A DNA stretch of 31,790 nt from Nitrosopumilales archaeon CG_4_9_14_0_2_um_filter_34_16 (GTDB taxonomy: Archaea > Thermoproteota > Nitrososphaeria > Nitrososphaerales > Nitrosopumilaceae), in contig PFRJ01000032.1 in assembly GCA_002788515.1 (NCBI GenBank), positions 1-31,790 on the forward strand, written 5' to 3'. This document shows positions 22,043-30,026 of this stretch, one piece after another. Position 1 is the first letter of the stretch; each line of letters begins with the position of its first letter. The translations under genes were made by a program, and so were the position numbers. The notes under the pieces are model-generated. The model was not told the origin of the DNA. It was given only the letters and a program-made list of their open reading frames with translations, and made no database searches.

Positions 22043-24169
22043 TTATCTAACCCTTCGTAACTCGTCTTTTATCTTATCTGCAATGGTTGAACCAATTTTA
22101 TCAATCTCTGCTAATTTATTCACAGGGATCTTCCTCAAATCATCTAGATTTTTGATGCCGTGCTTGTAAAGAACCCTAGCTCTAATCCTGCCTATTCCTT
22201 TAACTCGAACTAGATCAAGTAGTTCGTCCCGAATTCCATAGACGATTCTTTTTCTCAAATTGCCTAGTTCTTCTAGTAAATCTGCCCGCTCAACATGCTT
22301 TGATATTTCCCTTAGGCAGTATGCAAGCCAATTGGCACTCTCAGTCATCCTATGCATATCTCCAGATTCTATCCCGAGATTATCTGAGAGCGATAACTCT
22401 GTAGATTCAGTAATCCAAGACTGCAATGCCAACAGACTTCTTGAGCAATCGTATTCTGAGATGGGCTCTAATAACTGAGAGGAGTTATTCTCGATCATCA
22501 AACTTGCTGACTCGTAGTCTTTTTGTCGCAGTGAGAATTTTGGAAAAAATTCTTCACAGTTTGTAATGAGATGTAAAAATCCAAACGTGTGCTTTCTTTC
22601 TTGAGATACATTCTCTATTGAATCTCTAAAGTATGTTGCAGTTAATGGATCAATGTACAGCATTGATGTTTTTTTTCCAAATTCAGTAGCTGCATATCTT
22701 TCACCTTTTTTAATTATCAGGAATTTGCTTGAAAGAAAACGCAGGGAAATATCAATTGCAAATTTGATAGTTGGTTTTCTTGATTGTAATCCACCCAAGG
22801 TCTGTAAAAAAAACTCTAGAATTTCTTCTTTTTTTATTCCTGGATGTGTAACTATAACACTAAGTATGTGAGTTCGCAGAGATTTATCATCAGTAATTTT
22901 TGATATAATTGGTTCTGGTTCGCCGTTAATGTAATACTCCATTAGATCTTCTGTGTTTCCGTTTCCTACAATTATTGATTCACCGTAATCGTCATACTGT
23001 GGTCTTCCAGCCCGTCCACACAACTGTTTATACTCTAAAATGCTAATTGGTCTGTTTGCTCCAACTTTTGCATTGTATCTATTCACATTTGATATTACAA
23101 CTCGTCTTGCAGGAAGGTTGACACCTGCAGCTAATGTTGGGGTGGAGGACAATAGTTTGATTGTGCCTTTGCGGAATTCTGCCTCTATTGTTTCTCGACA
23201 TTTTTGGTTCAATCCTGCATGATGAAACGCAACCCCTTTTTTTACAAGCAATGCAAGTGTCTTTACTAGTTCGGTATGTTCGTTTTCAGATAGAATTTTT
23301 TTTGATGTTTTTGCAAGTTCTGTAATTTCTTTTTTTTCTAGTATCTGAGAGATGGCATCAGCTGCTTTTGTTGCAAGTGCTTTTGAGCGAACTCTAGTCT
23401 CTGCAAACACTAGAGATTGACCTCCTTGTTGCACTGATTGTATGCCTAAATCAATTGAAGTTCCCCTCAAGCTACGTTCAATCTCAAAGGTTTTGCCATC
23501 ATTCATTGTTATTTGATCTCCATCACATACCCCCTCAGTTAGGGGAACCGGTCGCCAATCATTTTTTACTAGTGTGCAACCAAGCCAGTCTGCAATCTCG
23601 TCAGAATTGGTAATTGTCGCACTAAGACCCACAATCTGGGGCTTTGCATCTAATAGTTTTAGTTGCGTCAGAATCATCTCAAGTGTTGGACCTCTGCTTT
23701 CATCTCCAATCAAATGCACTTCGTCGGAAATAACTAGACCAATTTCTTCAACCCATTCTGTTCCATGTCTAATGATGGAATCCATTTTTTCATTGGTTAG
23801 AATCAACACATTGCTATTTTCTAAATTCTTTTCAATTGTTTCAAAATCGCCTGTAGATATTGCGACTTTAACTTTATTTCCTAGTGAGACTTTTTCTAAT
23901 TTTTTAAATTCTGTGAACTTTTCAGCAGCTAGTGCACGCAAAGGACTAAGATAGATTACCTTGCCCTTGTTCTTTGAGAGATAGCCAAGCATTGCAAGCA
24001 TTGCAATCAGAGTCTTGCCACTTGCAGTAGGAGCTGATACTAGAATACTTTTGCCATCTAGCAATCCAGACTTTACGCTGTCTGCTTGTGGTGGATATAA
24101 TTTTGTAAAACCTTGTGATTTTAAAAATTCAATTGCAGGATCAGAAAGTTCTAGTTTCTCTATGTTCAT
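22043..24169 (-). CDS. hel308: ATP-dependent DNA helicase Hel308
   Basis: 708 residues, the usual length of this SF2 Ski2-like helicase that acts at stalled forks, unwinding 3' to 5'. Q-like LYPPQADSV, Walker A SAPTASGKT (45-53), motif Ia LSPLRALAAEK, DEVH (149-152, where most have DEIH or DEVH), SATI, and QLCGRAGRPQYD as motif VI are present. The winged-helix and ratchet domains follow, and the C-terminal helix-hairpin-helix is at VKGIGRIRARVLYKHGIKNLDDLRK. The ATG overlaps the mcm stop as ATGA, so it is coupled to MCM. The operon order gins23-mcm-hel308 supports a replication or fork-repair role. Confidence 0.95.
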   Translation of the reverse strand: MNIEKLELSDPAIEFLKSQGFTKLYPPQADSVKSGLLDGKSILVSAPTASGKTLIAMLAMLGYLSKNKGKVIYLSPLRALAAEKFTEFKKLEKVSLGNKVKVAISTGDFETIEKNLENSNVLILTNEKMDSIIRHGTEWVEEIGLVISDEVHLIGDESRGPTLEMILTQLKLLDAKPQIVGLSATITNSDEIADWLGCTLVKNDWRPVPLTEGVCDGDQITMNDGKTFEIERSLRGTSIDLGIQSVQQGGQSLVFAETRVRSKALATKAADAISQILEKKEITELAKTSKKILSENEHTELVKTLALLVKKGVAFHHAGLNQKCRETIEAEFRKGTIKLLSSTPTLAAGVNLPARRVVISNVNRYNAKVGANRPISILEYKQLCGRAGRPQYDDYGESIIVGNGNTEDLMEYYINGEPEPIISKITDDKSLRTHILSVIVTHPGIKKEEILEFFLQTLGGLQSRKPTIKFAIDISLRFLSSKFLIIKKGERYAATEFGKKTSMLYIDPLTATYFRDSIENVSQERKHTFGFLHLITNCEEFFPKFSLRQKDYESASLMIENNSSQLLEPISEYDCSRSLLALQSWITESTELSLSDNLGIESGDMHRMTESANWLAYCLREISKHVERADLLEELGNLRKRIVYGIRDELLDLVRVKGIGRIRARVLYKHGIKNLDDLRKIPVNKLAEIDKIGSTIADKIKDELRRVR

Positions 24170-26253
24170 ACTCGGTTATAGTGACCGGGTTTTGATTCAT
24201 AAATAGATGCTTCCCTGAGCATTCTTCTGATATAGTTTCTTGCCTCTTCTTCAGAGAATTTTTCACTCTTTTCTAGTTCTTTGACAAATGTTCTCTCATC
24301 AACTGGAACCTTGTTGTCGCCTTCTAGACTTTTTAGTACATCCATGAACAACTGCATCTTTGAGACCTCACTTCTTGGTTTTCCTTGCAATACTCCAAGA
24401 TCAACTTTACCGGTATTGACATCAACTCCTGCATCCTGAAGCATGCTCTGAATCAGAAATATTGCACGGTCAGCGTCTTCTTCATCTACTTTATCCTTCA
24501 TTAGGAGCCTGGCTCTGGCAGTTGAAAGCCTGATAATTCCCTCCAACTGTCTTGGGGTAACTGTAATCATCTCTTCGGATTCTACATTTCTCATTTGCAG
24601 ATAGTATGCCAGAATTTTCTCTTCAGCTTCTTTTGTCAAATCAGGAACTCCACGTTTTGCATATGAGAGATATTTTGTTAGCAAGTCAACTTCAATTACA
24701 GATTTTTTGTCAGTTCCTTTTGTTGTGTTTCTTTGAATTATGTGTCTTGCAATCTTTTCATCTCTTTCTTTTGTAGGAATATCCCTTACAACAAAGATCA
24801 GATCAAATCTTGTAAGCAATGGTATTGGCAAGTTGACATTTTCTGTAATGTTTTTGAATGGATCATATTTTCCATACATTGGGTTTGCTGCAGCCAAAAT
24901 CGAGGTCCTTGCATTTAGTGTAGCTACAATACCACCTTTTGCAATGCTTGCTGATTGCTGTTCCATGACTTCGTGCAAAGCACTTCTGTCTTCAGGCTTC
25001 ATCTTGTCAAATTCGTCTATACTTACAAGACCTTGATCACCTAGTACAACTGCACCAGCTTCTAGCATCATAATTCCTGTTTTGTCTCGAACTACGGCAG
25101 CTGTAAGTCCTGCAGCTGTTGAACCTCTACCAGAAGTGTACAAACCCCTTGGTGCAATTCTTGCACAAAACTTTAGCATCTCAGATTTTGCAGTACCAGG
25201 ATCTCCTACAAGAAATACGTTGATGTCACCTCTAATCTTGCTTCCATCACCTAGTAATCTCTGATTGGAACCTACAATTAGTAAGAGAATAGCTTCTTTG
25301 ATTAATGCTTGACCTTGAATGTGTGGAGCAAACGAATCAATTAATCTTTGATATACATCAGAACTTTGACTTAGAGCCTTGATGAGTTTTTCTTCTTCAG
25401 GTGAGATTTCTTCTCTTCCTATTTTTCTATCAGTTTTGGAACCACGTCCACTCAAAAATTCAATGTTATTTCCTTCAATTCTTAATCTATACAGTCCGCT
25501 GTGACCTCTCTGAATTCCTGCCACTGATTCTTGTTCGACTCTCACTACACCTGTAAGGATAATTCTATCACCAGGCCGTGCATTATCTACTAAATCCTGC
25601 CTAATTGTGACATCGATATAGTGAGGTAGTTGTCCTGGAGGCAAGTCCTCAGGAAGTTCCTGTAATCTGAGAATCTGAAAATCAATAAACTTGCTTGCTT
25701 CTGGCTTTAATTCAAAATCTCGGTGTTTACAAGTTGGGTTATCACAGACTATGGGAATCTTTACATCCATTCCTTTGAGCTGAATTACTTTGGTCGTATG
25801 CTCATCAGGACAAACAAAGACTAGCTCTTTTGCAAGTGGCTTTACCTCTGATGCTCTAACTACCATACCTGAAACACTTGTGATGTGTCCAATGGTTTCA
25901 GCGTTGATTTGTCTTAGACTACGCTCTAGTGGAAAATTAATTAGCCTTACACGAACTTCGTCTTTGATCTTTTCAGCATAATCACTAAATCTTGTTTGTA
26001 GTGCTTCTTTGATTGCTCTAGAGAATGCATCAAATATTCTATCAGGGTTTTGAGAAAATATAATCTCAATTTGTGGCTCTACAACTAGATCATTGTAATC
26101 AACAATAATATATTTTGAATTTTTTGGCATCATCTCGTCGATTGCATCGACATACTTGTAATTGCCATTTCGATCCTTGAATCTAGTAAGAAATTCTTTT
26201 ACTTTGTCTGACAGTGCAGAGTCAGTAAATGTACTAGTTTGAGCGCTGCTCAT
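24166..26253 (-). CDS. mcm: Replicative DNA helicase MCM
   Basis: 695 residues forming the homohexameric replicative helicase. The AAA+ core has Walker A GDPGTAKSE (350-358), Walker B VSIDEFDKM (410-418), sensor 1 AAANP and the arginine-finger LLTRFDL; the N-terminal OB/zinc domain precedes it and a winged helix ends the protein. The zinc site appears to be C148, H152, C170 and C175, a C-x3-H...C-x4-C form instead of the usual two CxxC pairs. The ATG at 26253 has AGGAG 6 nt upstream (26260-26264) and lies within the last 20 nt of gins23, in a different frame. It is followed by hel308 with an ATGA overlap. Cytoplasmic/nucleoid; works with GINS and Cdc45/RecJ. Confidence 0.96.
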   Translation of the reverse strand: MSSAQTSTFTDSALSDKVKEFLTRFKDRNGNYKYVDAIDEMMPKNSKYIIVDYNDLVVEPQIEIIFSQNPDRIFDAFSRAIKEALQTRFSDYAEKIKDEVRVRLINFPLERSLRQINAETIGHITSVSGMVVRASEVKPLAKELVFVCPDEHTTKVIQLKGMDVKIPIVCDNPTCKHRDFELKPEASKFIDFQILRLQELPEDLPPGQLPHYIDVTIRQDLVDNARPGDRIILTGVVRVEQESVAGIQRGHSGLYRLRIEGNNIEFLSGRGSKTDRKIGREEISPEEEKLIKALSQSSDVYQRLIDSFAPHIQGQALIKEAILLLIVGSNQRLLGDGSKIRGDINVFLVGDPGTAKSEMLKFCARIAPRGLYTSGRGSTAAGLTAAVVRDKTGIMMLEAGAVVLGDQGLVSIDEFDKMKPEDRSALHEVMEQQSASIAKGGIVATLNARTSILAAANPMYGKYDPFKNITENVNLPIPLLTRFDLIFVVRDIPTKERDEKIARHIIQRNTTKGTDKKSVIEVDLLTKYLSYAKRGVPDLTKEAEEKILAYYLQMRNVESEEMITVTPRQLEGIIRLSTARARLLMKDKVDEEDADRAIFLIQSMLQDAGVDVNTGKVDLGVLQGKPRSEVSKMQLFMDVLKSLEGDNKVPVDERTFVKELEKSEKFSEEEARNYIRRMLREASIYESKPGHYNRV

Positions 26254-26764
26254 TTAGATCTCCTGTTATTTGTTTTTCAAATTCTACGCTATTATCATGA
26301 ATTGTTTTGTAAAAAATAGTCTCCTCAACAGTTAGTTTGTTGTATAATTCAGAATTGAGTTTGATAGAATCTGCAAGTTTTACTAGCTTACCTCTTCTCA
26401 TTCTGAATAATTCTAACATCATACTTTCAACTCTGTCAAAATCATCGCGGTTTAGTACTTTCATTGATTCTTTTAGTTTGATGTAAAAATGAGGATCAAG
26501 TGTTGATATTTGGTATTCACCAACCATCTTTTCTTTTGATAGTGCTTGTTTTAGCTCAGTTATCATATCAGGCGTATCCAAAGTCCCTATTTTATTATCA
26601 GACAGAATCTTTCCAACCCACTGTGGCATGTTGTTTGTATCTCCCTGAGTTCCTTCAATCTTCATACCAGCCACGTTATACTTGAAATCATGATTAACGG
26701 TAAACTTGGCATCCTTTAGACGGTATCCTAGAGAATGTACTTTTTCTACTTTGTCTATTTCCAT
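26234..26764 (-). CDS. gins23: GINS complex subunit, Gins23-like
   Basis: 176 residues. The beta-strand-rich part comes first (KFTVNHDFKYNVAGMKIEG ... MPQWVGKILSDNKI, the small GINS B-domain with its LPxWxxxxL-type motif) and a helical A-domain follows (KQALSKEKMVGEYQISTLDPHFYIKLKES ... VESMMLELFRMRRGKLVKLAD). This B-A order is that of Gins23 (Psf2/Psf3) rather than Gins15. In Sulfolobus gins23 also sits next to mcm, which supports the call. It binds MCM and Cdc45/RecJ to form the CMG-like helicase. The start is ATG at 26764; a strong purine run (AAGGAGG at 26779-26785 on the minus strand) is 14 nt upstream, longer than ideal. Confidence 0.82.
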   Translation of the reverse strand: MEIDKVEKVHSLGYRLKDAKFTVNHDFKYNVAGMKIEGTQGDTNNMPQWVGKILSDNKIGTLDTPDMITELKQALSKEKMVGEYQISTLDPHFYIKLKESMKVLNRDDFDRVESMMLELFRMRRGKLVKLADSIKLNSELYNKLTVEETIFYKTIHDNSVEFEKQITGDLNEQRSN

Positions 26765-26959
26765 TTGAGATCACTTATCCTCCTTTAGATCCACAAGTAT
26801 CGGATTGATCAATTCTGTTAACAATTTAGTGAGATCAATTGATCCTAATTAATTTCAGGCTGATCGCAGTACAAAATATACTAAATTTTGATTTTAAGAT
26901 ATGGTATAACACTATAACCAATTCGGATTTATTAATGGGATTTAGCACTTGATACTCAT
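26765..26959. promoter_or_regulatory. Divergent control region between gins23 and rfcS
   Basis: 195 nt separating the two divergent replication units. It holds an rfcS TATA-like box (ATTTATTAA, 26927-26935, about 29 nt before the ATG), an AAGGAGG ribosome-binding sequence for the gins23 side (26779-26785), and two small palindromes, ATTGATCAAT (26804-26813) and GATCAATTGATC (26833-26844), sharing the core TGATCAA/GATCAATT bases. A regulator shared by both units could bind here; this is a guess from symmetry. Confidence 0.45.
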
Positions 26960-27910
26960 ATGTCTGCAACTGGTATGTGGGTAGAAAAATATCGTCCGAC
27001 AAAACTTTCTGAAATTGTAAACCAGACTGAGATAATTGGCAGTCTTGAGGCATTAATCAAAGATCCGACAGATATGCCACACTTGATGTTTTCAGGATCT
27101 GCCGGTGTTGGAAAGACAACTGCAGCATTATGTATTTCAAGACAAATTTTAGGAGATTATGCCAAAGACTACACGCTTGAGCTAAACGCATCAGATGAAA
27201 GAGGGATTGGAATGGTAAGAGAGAAAGTAAAGAAATTCTCAAGATTTGCTGGAATGGATCAGGTTCCTTTCAAAATTATTATTTTGGATGAGGCAGATGA
27301 GATGACATCTGATGCACAAACTGCCCTAAGACGAATTATAGAGGACACTGCAAAGATTTGCAGATTTATTTTCATAGCTAACAACATCTCAAAAATCATT
27401 GATCCGATTCAAAGCAGATGTGCTACATTCAAGTTTACATCAATTCCTGAGGAGGACGTTATTAGCAGACTAGAAGAAATTGCAAAAAAAGAGAAAGTGA
27501 AGACAGACAAAAAAGGCCTCAAGGCAATTTATGATTACTCAGAAGGAGATTTGAGACACGCAATTAATCTGTTACAAGCAACTGCAAGTATTGGTGCAAT
27601 AACTGAAGAAAATGTAAAAGCTTCTGCAGGACTAACAAAGACTAGCGATGTTGATGAAGTTCTAAAGATGGCTCTAGCTGGAAAAGTTCTAGATGCAAGA
27701 GAAAAAATGATTGAGCTAATCAAAGTTTATGGAATGTCAGAATCTGATTTTCTAAAATACATCAATTCAGCAGTGTTCAAAACAAAACATGACAAGCTAG
27801 CTGACATCCTAGAAGTAATTGCAAAATACGATTACAGAGTTTTAGTTGGTGCAAATTCTGAAATCCAACTAGCTGCAATGCTTGCAGAACTTGCAAAAAT
27901 AGAAAAGTAA
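26960..27910 (+). CDS. rfcS: Replication factor C small subunit
   Basis: 316 residues of the clamp-loader small subunit. WVEKYRPTKLSEI at 7-19, Walker A GSAGVGKTT (46-54), LNASDERGI, Walker B DEAD (110-113), sensor 1 ANNISK and the SRC arginine finger QSRC (151-154) are all canonical, then GDLRHAINLLQ as sensor 2. The C-terminal collar is complete. It assembles with RfcL (2094-3251) as the 4:1 loader of PCNA. The ATG at 26960 is about 29 nt past a TATA-like run. It is divergent from the gins23-mcm-hel308 operon, so several replication genes share one neighbourhood. Its stop lies 2 nt before the tRNA-Ser 3' end on the other strand. Confidence 0.96.
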   Translation: MSATGMWVEKYRPTKLSEIVNQTEIIGSLEALIKDPTDMPHLMFSGSAGVGKTTAALCISRQILGDYAKDYTLELNASDERGIGMVREKVKKFSRFAGMDQVPFKIIILDEADEMTSDAQTALRRIIEDTAKICRFIFIANNISKIIDPIQSRCATFKFTSIPEEDVISRLEEIAKKEKVKTDKKGLKAIYDYSEGDLRHAINLLQATASIGAITEENVKASAGLTKTSDVDEVLKMALAGKVLDAREKMIELIKVYGMSESDFLKYINSAVFKTKHDKLADILEVIAKYDYRVLVGANSEIQLAAMLAELAKIEK

Positions 27911-27912
27911 AG

Positions 27913-27996
27913 CGCAGAGAGAGGGATTTGAACCCCCGTATGCTTGCGCACACAGGCTCTCAAGGCCCGCGCCCTACCGAGCTAGGCGACCTCTGC
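27913..27996 (-). tRNA. tRNA-Ser (TGA)
   Basis: Type II tRNA of 84 nt on the minus strand. Acceptor GCAGAGG pairs with TCTCTGC, discriminator G. Anticodon stem CGGGC/GCCTG frames CTTGAGA, anticodon TGA. The long variable arm TGTGC GCAA GCATA is well paired, and the T-arm is GGGGG/CCCTC with TTCAAAT. A Leu(GAG) reading would break the anticodon stem. CCA is not encoded. A TATA-like TTTTAATCG is near 28018-28026. Confidence 0.92.
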
Positions 27997-28040
27997 AAAA
28001 AATCTAAGAAAATAGCGATTAAAATCTGTTGATGTAAAAT

Positions 28041-28067
28041 AGAAAAATAAGAAAAAAGAAAAAAATC
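28041..28067 (-). terminator. T-rich terminator after the first ferredoxin gene
   Basis: On the minus strand the gene's stop at 28069 is followed by several T-runs of 5 to 7 within 27 nt, the typical intrinsic archaeal terminator. No hairpin is needed. Confidence 0.55.
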
Positions 28068-28068
28068 T

Positions 28069-28617
28069 TTAATCGTGTGCGTGTGGATTTTCAGATCCGG
28101 ATTTCATTAGTACATATGTTCCGGCTGCTTTCTCGTGCCATTCTTGGTTAGAAGATTCGATACGAATTGCTCCTTCAGGACAAATTTCTTGACAAGCCAT
28201 ACAAACAGTGCAATCGTGTTCTCTGATTGGCATTGATTTGTCAGTATAGTCTAATCTTTCATCTTGTTCTGTTTTGCCAGTACCGTCAAAAGTTGCACCC
28301 AAGCAATCTGCTGCGGGAATGTCTTTTTCGGTTCTGAACCATTCGAATGTTTGAACTGGACATACACTCATGCATGAACCAGCTGCAACACAGGAATCCC
28401 AATCGACTGCAACAGTAGTACCATGAATTCCGAGAGGAACTTGTTTTTCTCCTCTTGCTTCATAGGCTGCTTTTACATCTTCGTTTGAGAATGCTGCACC
28501 ATCAGTTCTTCCTTTGCCCCAAATCCAATGAAAATTCTCACCATCTGCATGGCTTGTTTTTCCTACTGGTTTTACATCATTGTGACAAAAGTCTTCTGGT
28601 ATTTGTAATTCTGCCAT
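28069..28617 (-). CDS. 4Fe-4S ferredoxin, Sulfolobus zinc-ferredoxin type, copy A
   Basis: 182 residues. The core CVAAGSCMSVCPVQTFEWF (from C76) and CTVCMACQEICP (136-147) match the two-cluster ferredoxin of Sulfolobus, as does the preceding PLGIHGTTVAVDWDSC. The equivalent of the Sulfolobus zinc ligands can be followed: H30 (before WIWG) and H65 (in GIHGT) are kept, but the aspartate of ADP is Met (M129). The position of Sulfolobus Asp48 next to cluster I is Ala (A79). A loop of about 20 residues is inserted between the clusters and the N-terminus is longer. The ATG at 28617 has a TATA box 26 nt upstream (28637-28647). It should be a cytoplasmic electron carrier, perhaps for the reductases here. 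Confidence 0.9.
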   Translation of the reverse strand: MAELQIPEDFCHNDVKPVGKTSHADGENFHWIWGKGRTDGAAFSNEDVKAAYEARGEKQVPLGIHGTTVAVDWDSCVAAGSCMSVCPVQTFEWFRTEKDIPAADCLGATFDGTGKTEQDERLDYTDKSMPIREHDCTVCMACQEICPEGAIRIESSNQEWHEKAAGTYVLMKSGSENPHAHD

Positions 28618-28636
28618 AAAATGATTACTTTAGAAT

Positions 28637-28647
28637 ATTATTTAAAT
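28637..28647 (-). promoter_or_regulatory. TATA box of ferredoxin A
   Basis: On the minus strand ATTTAAATAAT lies with its centre 26 nt before the ATG at 28617. The other ferredoxin gene has a matching CTTTAAATAAG at the same place. Confidence 0.55.
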
Positions 28648-28721
28648 CTAGACAAAATTAGTTGGGACTAAATTCAAAAAATAATATAAAAATCAAAAAT
28701 TTTTAGGTGAGGTTATAACAA

Positions 28722-29231
28722 TTACAAAGTTTTTGCTGCGCTTTCATGTTTTTCCACATTTGACTGATCAACTTTGATAGCTGCAGGTGGACATACTGAA
28801 ACACATGCCATACACCAAATGCAATCATGTTCTCGGATTGGATCTGCTTTATCTGTTAGATCTTTACGTTCGTCTTTTACGTCGCTACCAGTTCCTTTGA
28901 AAGTCTGACCAACAACATCTTTTGCTGGAATGTCTTTTTCAGTTCTGTACCATTGAAAAACTTGTACAGGACAAGCTTCAATGCATGCACCATCAGCAAC
29001 ACAAGAATCCCAGTCTACTGCTACCATTGTACCACTTACACCAAGAGGAACTTGTTCTTCTCCTCTTGCTGCATATGCTGCAACAACTTCTGAATCTGCT
29101 AACATTTCGGCTTTAGAGCCATCAACGTTTGTTGTTTTGCCTGGACCCCACATGATGTGAAAGTGTCCATCATCGAGACTAATTTTTCCAAGTGGCTTTA
29201 GACCTTCAGGGAAATTTTCTGCTATTGGCAT
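28722..29231 (-). CDS. 4Fe-4S ferredoxin, Sulfolobus zinc-ferredoxin type, copy B
   Basis: 169 residues, a paralogue of the gene at 28069-28617. It has CVADGACIEACPVQVFQWY (from C77) and CIWCMACVSVCPPAAIKV (from C137), with Asp80 at the position of Sulfolobus Asp48, so cluster I could be 3Fe/4Fe convertible. H25 (before IMWG) and D130 (in ADP) of the zinc site are kept but the GIHGT histidine is Ser (S66, GVSGT). Like copy A it has the inserted loop between clusters and an AAYAARGEEQVPLG helix before the core. Own TATA box (29252-29262) and own transcript. Expected partner of oxidoreductases in the cytoplasm. Confidence 0.9.
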   Translation of the reverse strand: MPIAENFPEGLKPLGKISLDDGHFHIMWGPGKTTNVDGSKAEMLADSEVVAAYAARGEEQVPLGVSGTMVAVDWDSCVADGACIEACPVQVFQWYRTEKDIPAKDVVGQTFKGTGSDVKDERKDLTDKADPIREHDCIWCMACVSVCPPAAIKVDQSNVEKHESAAKTL

Positions 29232-29251
29232 AGTATAATTTTCTTGGGATT

Positions 29252-29262
29252 CTTATTTAAAG
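29252..29262 (-). promoter_or_regulatory. TATA box of ferredoxin B
   Basis: Minus-strand CTTTAAATAAG with its centre 26 nt before the ATG at 29231. The element nearly repeats that of ferredoxin A. Confidence 0.55.
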
Positions 29263-29360
29263 CTAGATAGCTGAATTACGAACACACAAGCAAACTATAG
29301 ACGGTACAGGAGTGAAAATTTTCCTTACGTTCATAACGCTGAACGATCAATTCTGTGGAT

Positions 29361-30026
29361 ATGGATATTATCAAATATGATGTGTACAGGGGACCAAATC
29401 TTGGAGTATACATTACTGTAAATGATAGCATAGGTCTAGTTCCAATGGGTTTTGCTAAAACAAAATCAGACAAGCTTGCAGAATATTTGAAGGTGGAAAT
29501 TCACAATACTGCAGTTGCCAACACCAGATTGATTGGTGCATTGTCAGTTATGAACAACAAAGGAATTTTGTTACCAACTACTGCTTATCAAAATGAATAC
29601 GATTATTTGAAAAAAGAGACAGATTTGCAAGTTGGTGTTTTAGATACCAAATTTAATGCACTTGGAAATGTGATTTGTGCAAATGATAAGGGGGCAGTAG
29701 TGTCACCGTGGTTATCAAAACAAGACTGTCAAACAATTTCAGACGTTTTGGGAGTAGAGGTGATTCAAAAAAGAATTGCAGGATTCAATCAGACAGGTGT
29801 AGTACTAGTTGCAAATGCAACTGGGGCTGTAATCCATCCAGAGGCAGACGAGGAAGACATGAAGGTCATAGCCAATGTTCTAGGCGTAAAAATTGAGCAG
29901 TGCTCAATTAACAACGGCATTCCATATGTATCATCAGGGGTTTTGGCCAACAATCATTGTATTGTGGTAGGATCATTAACGACAGGTCCTGAAATAATGA
30001 TGTTAACTAGAGCTTTTCTAAATTAA
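29361..30026 (+). CDS. eif6: Translation initiation factor 6
   Basis: 221 residues from the ATG at 29361, which begins MDIIKYDVYRGPNLGVYI as in aIF6. The pentameric-propeller repeats are visible: YRGPNLGVYITVNDS, NTRLIGALSVMNNKGILLPTTA, VLDTKFNALGNVICANDKGAVVSP, QTGVVLVANATGAVIHPEAD and PYVSSGVLANNHCIVVGSLTTGPE. aIF6 binds the large ribosomal subunit and blocks joining with the small one. A GTG 6 nt upstream (29355) is an alternative start. Its 3' end overlaps the convergent hisS gene by 20 nt. No clear TATA box was found. Confidence 0.95.
   Translation: MDIIKYDVYRGPNLGVYITVNDSIGLVPMGFAKTKSDKLAEYLKVEIHNTAVANTRLIGALSVMNNKGILLPTTAYQNEYDYLKKETDLQVGVLDTKFNALGNVICANDKGAVVSPWLSKQDCQTISDVLGVEVIQKRIAGFNQTGVVLVANATGAVIHPEADEEDMKVIANVLGVKIEQCSINNGIPYVSSGVLANNHCIVVGSLTTGPEIMMLTRAFLN

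Noticed and set aside
26680..26775. Short GTG frame after the AAGGAGG sequence before gins23
   Set aside because: It is only about 26 codons, out of frame with gins23 and without recognisable features; the Shine-Dalgarno is more simply assigned to gins23.
27913..27996. Reading this tRNA as tRNA-Leu (GAG)
   Set aside because: Shifting the loop to give GAG breaks the anticodon stem (C-C and G-G oppositions); the TGA reading gives five pairs with a U33 and fits the serine variable arm and G73.
29312..29380. Short GTG frame (about 22 codons) after an AGGAG before eif6
   Set aside because: Too short, no conservation evidence and overlaps the eif6 start; noted only as a possible leader peptide.
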